Below, piece after piece: positions 25,875 through 33,986 of a stretch of 64,000 bases of DNA. This stretch comes from Acidobacteriota bacterium (GTDB lineage Bacteria; Acidobacteriota; Vicinamibacteria; Vicinamibacterales; UBA2999), in assembly GCA_018000455.1 (NCBI GenBank), contig JAGNJW010000002.1, forward strand, positions 62,001 to 126,000. Reading direction: 5' to 3'. The translations under genes were made by a program, and so were the position numbers. The notes beneath the pieces were generated by a model, which made no database searches, was not told the DNA's origin, and was given only the letters and a program-made list of their open reading frames with translations. How positions within the stretch are numbered: position 1 is the stretch's first letter; each line of letters begins with the position of its first letter.

Positions 25875-26837
25875 CTACTCGCCGCCCACGGCGCGCGCGA
25901 AGGCGTCCTCGAGCGTCGGCACGCTCTGCTTCAGATGGCGGATCTGGAGACCGTTGGCGGCGGCGAGGCGGAAGATCGGTTCGGCGCCGGCCTCGCCTGG
26001 CACGAACACCCGCATGACGTCGTCGTCGGTGTCGTGGCATTCGTAGCCGGAGGCGGCCAGCAGCGCCACCATCCGCTCGGCGCCCTCTTTCACGCGCAGC
26101 TCGAAGACGCGTCCCTGCGGGCCGCGCACGGCGTCGATGGTCCCCTGCGTGGCCACGGCGCCCTGGTCCATCACGACGACGTGGTCACACGTGAATTCGA
26201 CGTCGGGCAGCAGATGCGACGACACGATGAGGTTCACGCCCTTGTTGCGTGCCAGATCGTGTATCAACTCCAGCATCTCGTCACGGCCCTTCGGGTCCAT
26301 GCCGTTGGTCGGCTCGTCGAGGAACAGCAGGTCGGGGTCGTGCACGAGGGCTTGGGCCAGCTTGATACGTTGCTTCATCCCCGTTGAGTAGGTCTCGACG
26401 TTGCGGTAGCGAGCCTCGCCCAGGCCCACGTAGTAGAGCACTTCGTGGGCGCGTTGCATGGCATCGGCCTGCGGCAACCCCGCCAGCTGGCCGCAGTAGG
26501 CGACAAACGCCACCGCCGACATGCCGGGGATGTGGGCGTCGGTCTCCGGCATGTAGCCGAGCCTGGCGCGGATCTCGAGCGCCGACGTCGCCACGTCGAG
26601 TCCGAGCACGCGCATCTGCCCTTCGGACGGCACGACGAAGCCGAGCAGGGCCTTGAGCATCGTGCTCTTCCCCGCCCCGTTCGGGCCCAGCAGGCCGACA
26701 GCACCCGACGGGAACGCGGCCGACACCTCGCGCAGGGCCGTCTGTCGTCCGTACATCACGGTGACCCCCCGCAGCTCGACGACGGAGGCGCCGTTGGGCC
26801 AGGCGGGCTGGCCGAGGGAGGGTTCGGTGGCCGGCAT
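25875..26837 (-). CDS. ABC transporter ATP-binding protein
   Basis: A 320-residue ABC ATPase. It has Walker A G-P-N-G-A-G-K-S-T near 55, signature Y-S-T-G-M-K-Q-R-I-K-L, Walker B L-L-F-L-D-E-P-T-N-G-M-D-P, and H-loop S-S-H-L-L-P-D-V. A C-terminal domain of about 90 residues follows. It is the first gene of an ATPase, permease, ATPase, permease series with spacers of 10 bases or overlaps. The series therefore encodes either two exporters or one hetero-assembly. The substrate cannot be inferred. Confidence 0.92.
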   Translation of the reverse strand: MPATEPSLGQPAWPNGASVVELRGVTVMYGRQTALREVSAAFPSGAVGLLGPNGAGKSTMLKALLGFVVPSEGQMRVLGLDVATSALEIRARLGYMPETDAHIPGMSAVAFVAYCGQLAGLPQADAMQRAHEVLYYVGLGEARYRNVETYSTGMKQRIKLAQALVHDPDLLFLDEPTNGMDPKGRDEMLELIHDLARNKGVNLIVSSHLLPDVEFTCDHVVVMDQGAVATQGTIDAVRGPQGRVFELRVKEGAERMVALLAASGYECHDTDDDVMRVFVPGEAGAEPIFRLAAANGLQIRHLKQSVPTLEDAFARAVGGE

Positions 26838-26882
26838 TCGCTGGTAGATACGAGAGCGCTGGGGACGGCGTTCGCCGGCCGG

Positions 26883-27464
26883 CTACAGGGCGCCACGCAG
26901 GCCGAGTTCATCGGCCCGCTCGCGCATGAACGTGATGACGTTGGTGACGTGGACGTCGAGGGGCAGCCCCATGAGCTCCGCACCCTTCTTCAGGTGCTCG
27001 CGCGGGATGGCACGGGCGAAGGCCTTGTCTTTCATCCGCTTGATGACCGACGAGGCCTCCAGGTCGAGCACGCTGCGGCTCGGACGAACCAGCGAGGCCG
27101 CGGTGACGAAGCCGGCCATTTCATCGCAGGCGACGAGCGCCTTCTCGACCGGCTCCGTGGGCTCGACGCCCGTCGCCTCCCAGGCGTGGGCCTGAATGGC
27201 GCGCATCACCCATTCCGGATACCCGAGAGTTCGCAGGTGCTCGCAGCCCTTGTTCGGATGATCGCCGAGCGTGGGGTACCGCTCGTAGTCGAAATCGTGC
27301 AGCAGGGCTACGACGCCCCAGTCATCCTCGCTCGCGCCGGCAAGCCGCGCATAGCCGCGCACGGCGGCCTCAACGGCCAGAGCGTGCTTGCGCAGGCTGT
27401 CACTTGCGGTCCACTCGGTGAGCAGCTGCCACGCGGCACTTCGATCGAGAGCCATGGCCGACAT
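26883..27464 (-). CDS. HD-domain hydrolase
   Basis: A 193-residue HD-superfamily metal-dependent phosphohydrolase. The metal motif is visible as H-A-L-A-V-E near residue 25, L-L-H-D-F-D-Y-E-R-Y near 52 (the HD pair), H-P-N-K-G near 67, and a later Asp in C-D-E-M-A-G. This matches HDIG-type proteins of unknown substrate. The start at ATG 27464 has GAGG nine bases upstream and lies one base after the Nudix stop; ATG 27455 is an alternative. It is at the end of the nucleoside salvage/tsaD gene string. Confidence 0.85.
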   Translation of the reverse strand: MSAMALDRSAAWQLLTEWTASDSLRKHALAVEAAVRGYARLAGASEDDWGVVALLHDFDYERYPTLGDHPNKGCEHLRTLGYPEWVMRAIQAHAWEATGVEPTEPVEKALVACDEMAGFVTAASLVRPSRSVLDLEASSVIKRMKDKAFARAIPREHLKKGAELMGLPLDVHVTNVITFMRERADELGLRGAL

Positions 27465-27465
27465 C

Positions 27466-27909
27466 CTATCCGGCCTCGGGGTCAGCCCGCAGGAGAAATC
27501 CTCGTTCGACCACCGCCAGGGCGTGGGCGTTGACGCCGAGTGCCGCCACCGCGGCGCGCGGCACCCACGCCGCGTCGGCCGCGTCGTCACCAGCCACCAG
27601 CGTACCGCCGACGACCCGGCAGAGAAAATCGACGATTACGAAGTGATAGCGAATACGACCGGCTTCGTCCGGGTGCACGCGGTCGAACACCTCGACGACG
27701 GCCCCGACCTCGACCTCGATTCCGGTCTCCTCGCGCACTTCACGGCGCACCCCGTCCTGGAGCGACTCGCCAAGTTGCAACTGCCCGCCGGGCAGCGACC
27801 ACTCGCCCTGACGCGGCGGATAGGCACGCTTGACGAGCAGCACGGCGCCGCCGTCGATGACGACGCCGCCCACGGCCGCGACCGGCGCCTGCGGATACTC
27901 GCTGGCCAT
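27466..27909 (-). CDS. Nudix hydrolase
   Basis: A 147-residue Nudix hydrolase. The full Nudix box is visible: G-G-Q-L-Q-L-G-E-S-L followed by R-R-E-V-R-E-E-T-G-I. The N-terminus V-A-A-V-G-G-V-V-I-D-G-G-A-V-L-L-V resembles ADP-ribose or MutT-like members. Substrates are probably nucleoside diphosphate derivatives, consistent with the nucleoside salvage genes upstream. It starts six bases after the tsaD stop on the same strand. Confidence 0.93.
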   Translation of the reverse strand: MASEYPQAPVAAVGGVVIDGGAVLLVKRAYPPRQGEWSLPGGQLQLGESLQDGVRREVREETGIEVEVGAVVEVFDRVHPDEAGRIRYHFVIVDFLCRVVGGTLVAGDDAADAAWVPRAAVAALGVNAHALAVVERGFLLRADPEAG

Positions 27910-27915
27910 CGGGAA

Positions 27916-28974
27916 TCAGCCCAGCACGAGCGACGGCACGGCGTTCAGTCGATCGGTGGCCACTTCCCCGCGCTGGAAGCGGCGCAGGCCCGCGGCAGCG
28001 ATCATGGCCGCATTGTCGGTCGCGAGCGCCACCGGCGGCACGAACACCGGAAGCCGGCGGGCAGCGCCCAGCGTCTCGAGGTCGCGGCGGAGCCTGCGGT
28101 TGGCCGAGACGCCGCCGGCCACGCCGATGGCCCTGGCATCGTGGGCATCGGCCGCGTCGAAGGTACGTGTCAGCAGGGTCTTGACGACGACCCGCTGGAA
28201 GCTGGCGCAGATATCGTGGATGTCGGACTCGGGCAGCGACTCGACGCCGAGGGCGGCCTGGCGGGCACGCACGTGCCGCAGCACCGCCGTCTTGATACCG
28301 CTGAAGCTGAAATCGAGGGTGCCCGCGCGCTCCGGCGCGTTGCGATCGCGATGCGTCAGGCGGGTCACTGGCAGATCGACCGCCTCGTCGCGGCCGCTGT
28401 TCGCCAGCCGATCGATGACCGGCCCCCCCGGGTAGCCCAGGCCGAGCAGTTTGGCGACCTTGTCGTAGGCTTCGCCAGCCGCGTCGTCGCGCGTGCGCCC
28501 TAGCAAACGGTAGGTGCCGGCCTCGGGTACCAGATACAGGCTCGTGTGACCACCCGAGACGACGAGCACGACCGCCGGCACCGGCAGGGGGCCGTGCGCC
28601 AGCCACAGCGACTCGATGTGCCCCGCGATGTGGTTAACGCCGATGAGCGGCAGCCCGCGGGCCCACGCCGCCGCCTTGGCGAAGCTGACGCCCACGAGAA
28701 GCGATCCGACGAGCCCGGGCCCCTCGGTGACCGCCACGCCGCCGAGATCCGCCCAACCGGCGCCCGCCTCTGCCAGCGCGCGCTCGACCACGGCGCAGAT
28801 GTCGCGCACGTGCTGTCGCGATGCGAGTTCCGGCACCACCCCGCCCCATTCAGCGTGGATCGCCACCTGCGAGGCGACGACGTTCGACCGTTCGCGCCAG
28901 CCGCCGTCGGGGGTGGCCTCGACCACGGCCGCGGCAGTTTCGTCGCACGAGGTCTCGATCCCGAGCACTAGCAC
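27916..28974 (-). CDS. tsaD: tRNA N6-adenosine threonylcarbamoyltransferase TsaD
   Basis: A 352-residue TsaD that transfers threonylcarbamoyl to A37 of ANN-decoding tRNAs in the cytoplasm. The N-terminal G-I-E-T-S-C-D-E-T signature is present, as are the metal ligands H-I-A-G-H near residues 110-116 and V-V-S-G-G-H-T-S. Length matches bacterial TsaD. Its start overlaps the mtnA stop by seven bases, so this conserved gene is translationally coupled to the nucleoside salvage genes. It is essential in many bacteria, and I see no second copy in the window. Confidence 0.97.
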   Translation of the reverse strand: MLVLGIETSCDETAAAVVEATPDGGWRERSNVVASQVAIHAEWGGVVPELASRQHVRDICAVVERALAEAGAGWADLGGVAVTEGPGLVGSLLVGVSFAKAAAWARGLPLIGVNHIAGHIESLWLAHGPLPVPAVVLVVSGGHTSLYLVPEAGTYRLLGRTRDDAAGEAYDKVAKLLGLGYPGGPVIDRLANSGRDEAVDLPVTRLTHRDRNAPERAGTLDFSFSGIKTAVLRHVRARQAALGVESLPESDIHDICASFQRVVVKTLLTRTFDAADAHDARAIGVAGGVSANRRLRRDLETLGAARRLPVFVPPVALATDNAAMIAAAGLRRFQRGEVATDRLNAVPSLVLG

Positions 28975-30008
28975 CGCGCGCTCGCCAGCGTCTCGAGGTA
29001 GGGCGGCCGCAGGATGCCGCGCTCGGTCACGATCGCCGAGATGTAGCGGTGCGGCGTGACATCGAACGACGGATTGCGCACGCTGGCCCCCTCTGGCGTC
29101 ACCCGCGTGCCGGCCATGTGCGTGACCTCCTTGGCGTGCCGCTCCTCGATGGGGATTTCCTCGCCGGTCGGGGTGGCCAGATCGATGGTCGACCAGGGCG
29201 CGGCGACGTAGAACGGAATGGCGTGGGCATGGGCGGCGAGGGCCAGCCCGTAGGTGCCGATCTTGTTGGCGACATCGCCGTTGGCGGCGATGCGGTCGGC
29301 ACCCACGACCACCAGGTCGATGCGCTCGCGGGCCATCAGGGCGGCAGCCATGCTGTCGGTGATGACGGTCGTCGGGATGCCGTCCTTCAGGAGTTCCCAG
29401 GCCGTGAGCCGCGCGCCCTGAAGGAAGGGGCGCGTCTCGTCGGCGAAGACCGCCACGCGCTTGCCGGCCTCGACCGCGCCGCGCACGACGCCAAGAGCGG
29501 TGCCGTAGCCGGCGGTGGCGAGCGCGCCGGCATTGCAGTGGGTCACGACGCGCGCGTCGTCGGGCACGAGCGCGGCGCCGTGCCGGCCAATCGCACGGCA
29601 GCTCTCCAGATCGTCGTCGTGGATGGCGTCCGCTTCCAGACGCAGCCGCGTCACCAGTTCCGTCACGCCTTCGCCGGCCTGCACGCCGGTGGCCAGGGCC
29701 TGCTTCATTCGCTCGATGGCCCAGAAGAGATTCACCGCCGTCGGGCGCGTGGCCGCCAGCGCATCGGCCAGGCGCTGGAAGTCGACCGCGAACTGCTTGG
29801 TCCCGCTGGAGGTGCTGCGCCGGGCGCCGAGCGCGAGCCCCATGGCGGCGGCCACGCCGATGGCTGGGGCGCCGCGGATGACCATGGCCGCGATGGCCTT
29901 CGCCACCTCGTTCCCGGTCTTGCAGCGCACGTAGACCTCGCGCCCAGGCAGCTTGCGCTGGTCGATCATGACGATGGCGTCGCCGTCCCAGGCGATGGTC
30001 GGGAGCAT
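28968..30008 (-). CDS. mtnA: S-methyl-5-thioribose-1-phosphate isomerase
   Basis: A 346-residue MtnA that converts methylthioribose-1-phosphate to methylthioribulose-1-phosphate in methionine salvage. The active-site Cys is in [10 protein letters not shown], and the catalytic Asp in [11 protein letters not shown] with N-K-I-G-T-Y after it. [10 protein letters not shown] is the N-terminal signature. The downstream Mtn enzymes are not in this window. It lies two bases after cdd. The purine nucleoside phosphorylase in the same run could help feed this route if it accepts methylthioadenosine; that is inference. Confidence 0.95.
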   Translation of the reverse strand: MLPTIAWDGDAIVMIDQRKLPGREVYVRCKTGNEVAKAIAAMVIRGAPAIGVAAAMGLALGARRSTSSGTKQFAVDFQRLADALAATRPTAVNLFWAIERMKQALATGVQAGEGVTELVTRLRLEADAIHDDDLESCRAIGRHGAALVPDDARVVTHCNAGALATAGYGTALGVVRGAVEAGKRVAVFADETRPFLQGARLTAWELLKDGIPTTVITDSMAAALMARERIDLVVVGADRIAANGDVANKIGTYGLALAAHAHAIPFYVAAPWSTIDLATPTGEEIPIEERHAKEVTHMAGTRVTPEGASVRNPSFDVTPHRYISAIVTERGILRPPYLETLASARC

Positions 30009-30010
30009 GG

Positions 30011-30421
30011 CTACATTCTGTCCCGGGCTCTGAGCAGCGCCTGGTCGAACGGCAGCGGAAAGAGCGCCGCGAGCTGGTGACGGGCGGTCTCGCGAACGAG
30101 GTTCGCCATCACGACCTCGATGTCACCGGCGTACTCCCAAAGCAACTGCCGGCACGAGCCACAGGGCGGCGTCGGGACGTCGGTATCGGCGACGACCGCC
30201 ACGCGTACGAAGCGATGCCGTCCTTCCGACAACGCCTTGAACAGGGCGACGCGCTCGGCGCAGACCGTCAGGCCATAAGTGGCGTTCTCGACGTTGCAGC
30301 CGGTCACGACCGTGCCGTCCGCGCACTCGAGGGCCGCACCCACGCGGAAGTTCGAGTAGTTGGCGCGGGCGTGCTCACGGGCCACGCGCGCGGCGGCGAT
30401 GAGCGCGTCAGAGTCGGCCAA
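30011..30421 (-). CDS. cdd: cytidine deaminase
   Basis: A 136-residue homotetrameric-type cytidine deaminase that converts cytidine and deoxycytidine to uridine and deoxyuridine. Zinc site: T-V-C-A-E-R (Cys with the catalytic Glu) and P-P-C-G-S-C-R-Q. The substrate motif N-V-E-N-A-T-Y is present. Its start overlaps the stop of the purine nucleoside phosphorylase gene by 14 bases. It feeds the pyrimidine nucleoside phosphorylase encoded two genes upstream. Confidence 0.96.
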   Translation of the reverse strand: MADSDALIAAARVAREHARANYSNFRVGAALECADGTVVTGCNVENATYGLTVCAERVALFKALSEGRHRFVRVAVVADTDVPTPPCGSCRQLLWEYAGDIEVVMANLVRETARHQLAALFPLPFDQALLRARDRM

Positions 30422-31238
30422 CGATACCCTCCAGGAGCTGGATGAACTGCCCGCGCACGCGGGCGGCTACCGCCATCACGTCGTCGTGGTTGAGCGGGGC
30501 GTCGACGACACCTGCCGCCGGATTCGAGATGCAGGAGATGCCGAGCACCTCGAGACCCATGTGGCGGGCCACGATCGCTTCGGGTGCGGTCGACATGCCG
30601 ACCGCATCGGCGCCCAGGGCACGAAACGCTCGAATCTCGGCCGGCGTTTCGTAACTCGGCCCGTGCACTGCCACGTAGATGCCGTGCTCGAGGCCGATGC
30701 CGAGCGTCGCGGCCACGTCGGTGGCGACCGCGCGCAGGCGGCGGGAGTAGATCTCGGTCATGTCGGGGAAACGGGCGCCCAGGGCCGCGTCGAACGGGCC
30801 AACGAGGGGATTGCTCCCCATCAGGTTGATGTGATCGTCGATGAGCATGAGCGCGCCAGTGGCAAAGCGCGTGTTGATACCCCCGGCCGCGTTGGTCAGA
30901 ATCACCCGCGGCACGCCCAGGGCACCCATGACGCGCATGGCAAACGTGACCTCGGTCAGCGGATGCCCCTCGTAGAAATGGGCCCGACCGGCCAGCGTGA
31001 CGACGCGCCGCCCGGCCAGGCGGCCGGCCACCAGCACGCCGGCGTGACCCACCACCGTCGCGGCCGGCCAGTGCGGGATCTCGCCATACGGCACGCGCAG
31101 CGTGCCGTCGAAGGCGTCGGCAAACGCGCCGAGGCCCGAGCCGAGCACGACGACGACGTCAGCGCCGTCGATGCCGCGCGCGCGCAGGGCGGCAGCGGAC
31201 TCCTCAATCCGATCGGTGTAGTCAGACACATCCGTCAC
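30408..31238 (-). CDS. purine nucleoside phosphorylase
   Basis: A 276-residue trimeric-type purine nucleoside phosphorylase (PNP I, inosine/guanosine type). It has the phosphate-site V-V-L-G-S-G-L-G-A-F, the G-R-A-H-F-Y-E-G-H stretch, and L-T-N-A-A-G-G-I-N near residue 115. It ends with the purine-site region Y-E-T-P-A-E-I-R-A and V-G-M-S-T-A-P-E, then S-C-I-S-N-P-A-A-G. It cleaves purine nucleosides to base and ribose-1-phosphate. It starts about six bases after the transporter stop. Confidence 0.95.
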   Translation of the reverse strand: MTDVSDYTDRIEESAAALRARGIDGADVVVVLGSGLGAFADAFDGTLRVPYGEIPHWPAATVVGHAGVLVAGRLAGRRVVTLAGRAHFYEGHPLTEVTFAMRVMGALGVPRVILTNAAGGINTRFATGALMLIDDHINLMGSNPLVGPFDAALGARFPDMTEIYSRRLRAVATDVAATLGIGLEHGIYVAVHGPSYETPAEIRAFRALGADAVGMSTAPEAIVARHMGLEVLGISCISNPAAGVVDAPLNHDDVMAVAARVRGQFIQLLEGIVGRL

Positions 31239-31244
31239 GCTTGG

Positions 31245-32582
31245 TCAGAGCAGCATCGATGCCACGCACGCATTCACGAGCGTGGCCAGGAAGCCGGCCA
31301 GCAGCGCCCGGCCGCCCAGCCGCGCCAGATCGCCACGACGCGAGGGCGCCATGCCGCCAATGCCCCCGAGCTGAATACCGATCGAGCTCAGGTTGGCGAA
31401 ACCCGTGAGGGCGTAGGTCGCCAGAATATAGCCACGCTGGCTGAGCACGTCCTGGTATTCGTTGGTCAGTTTCACGAAGGCCACGAACTCGTTGGCGACC
31501 AGTTTGGTGCCGAGCAGGTCGGCCATCGGGGCCACGTCGCCCGGCGCCACCCCCATCAGGAAGGCCACCGGCGCAAACATCGTCGAGAACACCTGCGCCA
31601 GCGTCAGGCCCGTCCACGCCCAGCCGAGCAGCGCATCGACCAGGGCGATGAAGGCCAGAAAGGCAATCAGCATGGCCGCGACGTTCAGCGCCAATGTCAG
31701 GCCATCGGAGGCGCCGGCGGCGGCCGCGTCGATGACGTTGACGTGGTGGCGCTCGACGGTCAGTGAGATGCGGCCGCCCGTGGCGGGCTCGTCGGTTTCC
31801 GGCATCACCAGTTTCGAGAGATAGAGGCCGCAGGGTGCGGCCATGACGCTGGTGGTGAGAATCGCGATCGGGTCGGCTCCGAGGCCGATATACACGGCCA
31901 TGACGCCGCCCGAGATCGTGGCCATGCCGCCGACCATCATCGCCAGCAGCTCCGACTTCGTCATGCCGGCCACATAGGGCTTCACGATGATGGGCGCCTC
32001 GGTCTGCCCCATGAACACGTTGGCCGCGGCCGCCAGTGTCTCGGCGCCACTCGTGCGCATCGCGAACATCATGGCGCGGGCCATGACCCACACGATGAAC
32101 TGCAGCACGCCGAAGTAGTAGAGCACCGTGAAGAACGACGAGATGAAGATGATGGTCGGCAACGCTGCGAACGCGAACACGAAGCCATTGGCGGGACCGA
32201 AGGCCTTGCCGAGGATCTCGCCATTGGCCAGGGGGCCGAAGACGAAGAACGAGCCGGCGTTGGTGAACTCGAGGAAGCGCTTCACCACGTCCGCCAGCGT
32301 GGCGAAGAACGCATAGATGGGGCGCGTGCCGCCAACCTCGAATTTCAAGATGAGGAACGCGAGCCCGAGCTGGATGGCCATGCCCCAGCCCACCGTTCGC
32401 CAATTCACGGCCCGGAGGTTGCTCGAGAACAGGGCGCAGACGGCCACGAAGCACAGCGCGCCGGCCGCCGCCTGGCCGCGCACGCCGACCACCCCGCCGA
32501 GCAGCCATGCCAGAAGCGGCGCGCCAAGGGCCACGGCGGCGGCCACGAGTTTGAGGGAACGGTCGGCAGGGGTCTCGGTCAT
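31245..32582 (-). CDS. concentrative nucleoside transporter (CNT/NupC family)
   Basis: A 445-residue inner-membrane nucleoside symporter. It has the family core F-V-F-A-F-A-A-L-P-T-I-I-F, G-Q-T-E-A-P-I-I-V-K-P-Y near residue 190, and T-K-S-E-L-L-A-M-M-V-G-G followed by A-T-I-S-G-G-V-M. About ten hydrophobic segments are visible. I start at ATG 32582, which overlaps the thymidine phosphorylase stop as ATGA; the frame upstream of it lies within that gene. It imports nucleosides for the phosphorylases and the deaminase around it. Confidence 0.94.
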   Translation of the reverse strand: MTETPADRSLKLVAAAVALGAPLLAWLLGGVVGVRGQAAAGALCFVAVCALFSSNLRAVNWRTVGWGMAIQLGLAFLILKFEVGGTRPIYAFFATLADVVKRFLEFTNAGSFFVFGPLANGEILGKAFGPANGFVFAFAALPTIIFISSFFTVLYYFGVLQFIVWVMARAMMFAMRTSGAETLAAAANVFMGQTEAPIIVKPYVAGMTKSELLAMMVGGMATISGGVMAVYIGLGADPIAILTTSVMAAPCGLYLSKLVMPETDEPATGGRISLTVERHHVNVIDAAAAGASDGLTLALNVAAMLIAFLAFIALVDALLGWAWTGLTLAQVFSTMFAPVAFLMGVAPGDVAPMADLLGTKLVANEFVAFVKLTNEYQDVLSQRGYILATYALTGFANLSSIGIQLGGIGGMAPSRRGDLARLGGRALLAGFLATLVNACVASMLL

Positions 32583-33904
32583 CGCTCTCGCACGTCTCCG
32601 TCCGGGGTGACCCACGCGCGCACGAGCGGCCCGGGCGCCGTCGCGCCGCCGACGCGCACGCCGCCGATCGCCAGCTCACGCGCGGCCGCCACCCGTGCCT
32701 CGTTTGCGCCGTGCAGCTCGAGCAGCGGCTGGCCGCGGCCTACCGTCTCCCCGACCTTGGCCCGGATTACGACGCCGGCGGCGGGATCCACCGAATCGCC
32801 CCTGCGCTCGCGCCCGGCGCCGAGCAAGACGGCCGCCCGGCCGATCATGGCCGCGTCGATGTCGCTGACGATGCCGTCGGTGCCGGCATCGATGGTCGAC
32901 ACCTCGGGCGCAGCCGGCAGTCGCGAGGGATCGTCGATGACCGAGACATCACCGCCCTGCGCCTTCACCATGTCACGTAGTTTGCCGAGCGCCGCGCCGG
33001 AGGCGATGGCCTCGCGGAGCGTCGTTTCGGCGCTGGCAGCGTCCCTCGCCCGGCCGGCCAGCAGCAGCACCCGCACACCCACGGCCTCGACCACCTCGAC
33101 CAGGTCTGCTGGCCCGTGCCCGGCCAGCGTTTCAACGCACTCACGGATCTCGAGGGCGTTGCCGATCGCCCGGCCGAGGGGGGCGTCCATGGCGGTGACG
33201 ACGGCCTCGGTCGGCACGTGGTGCGCGCGGCCAATGGACACCAGGGACCTGGCCAGGGTCAGGGCCTCGGGCAGTGTGCGCATGAAGGCACCTCGACCGC
33301 ATTTCACGTCGAGCACGAGGGCATCGCTGCCCTCGGCGAGCTTCTTGCTCATGATGGAGGCCGAGATGAGCGGCACGCTCTCGATCGTGGCGGTCACGTC
33401 GCGCAGGCCGTAGAGCACCTTGTCGGCCGGTGCGATGTCGGCGGTCTGCCCGATGACCGCGCATCCGACGGTGCTCAGCACCGACACAAATTCGTCGACC
33501 GCGAGCCCGACGCGAAAGCCGGGAATCGACTCGAGCTTGTCGAGCGTGCCACCGGTATGCCCCAGACCCCGGCCGGACATCTTCGGCATGATGACGCCAC
33601 AGGCTGCGACGAGCGGCGCCAGCACGACCGACACCTTATCGCCGACGCCGCCGGTGCTATGCTTGCCCACTTTGACGCCAGGCAGTCCGCTCAGGTCGAC
33701 GCGCCGGCCCGTGGCCAGCATGGCGGCGGTGAGGGCGGCGGTTTCCTCCGGGGTCATGCCCTTGAGGACGATGGCCATCAGCAGCGCCGAGGTCTGATAG
33801 TCGGCCCACGTCCCGTCCAGGACACCGGCGACGAAGGCGGCAATCGCGTCGGCCCCCAGAATCTCGCCGTCGCGCTTGGCGCGGATGATGTCGACGGCGC
33901 TCAT
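32579..33904 (-). CDS. deoA: thymidine / pyrimidine-nucleoside phosphorylase
   Basis: A 441-residue pyrimidine nucleoside phosphorylase (DeoA/Pdp) that releases base and (deoxy)ribose-1-phosphate. Signature S-G-R-G-L-G-H-T-G-G-T-L-D-K-L-E is complete. The phosphate/substrate motif K-H-S-T-G-G-V-G-D-K is near residue 82. Length fits the family. It is the first gene of a long minus-strand series (deoA, transporter, PNP, cdd, mtnA, tsaD, Nudix, HD) and diverges from the HEAT gene across an 82-base spacer. Confidence 0.95.
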   Translation of the reverse strand: MSAVDIIRAKRDGEILGADAIAAFVAGVLDGTWADYQTSALLMAIVLKGMTPEETAALTAAMLATGRRVDLSGLPGVKVGKHSTGGVGDKVSVVLAPLVAACGVIMPKMSGRGLGHTGGTLDKLESIPGFRVGLAVDEFVSVLSTVGCAVIGQTADIAPADKVLYGLRDVTATIESVPLISASIMSKKLAEGSDALVLDVKCGRGAFMRTLPEALTLARSLVSIGRAHHVPTEAVVTAMDAPLGRAIGNALEIRECVETLAGHGPADLVEVVEAVGVRVLLLAGRARDAASAETTLREAIASGAALGKLRDMVKAQGGDVSVIDDPSRLPAAPEVSTIDAGTDGIVSDIDAAMIGRAAVLLGAGRERRGDSVDPAAGVVIRAKVGETVGRGQPLLELHGANEARVAAARELAIGGVRVGGATAPGPLVRAWVTPDGDVRER

Positions 33905-33938
33905 GAATCGGAGCGCAGTATAGCAGCCGGTTGACGTC

Positions 33939-33944
33939 TATAAT
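33939..33944 (+). promoter_or_regulatory. consensus -10 element upstream of the HEAT-repeat gene
   Basis: A perfect TATAAT at 33939-33944 lies in the 82-base spacer between divergent deoA and the HEAT-repeat gene, 42 bases before ATG 33987. No good -35 is found 16-18 bases upstream. On the other strand TATACT in the same spacer could serve deoA. RNA polymerase could probably not occupy both at once. Confidence 0.45.
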
Positions 33945-33986
33945 CTACGCGGGCTGGCCTCCCAGCCGCCCCCGCGTTCGCCGTAC

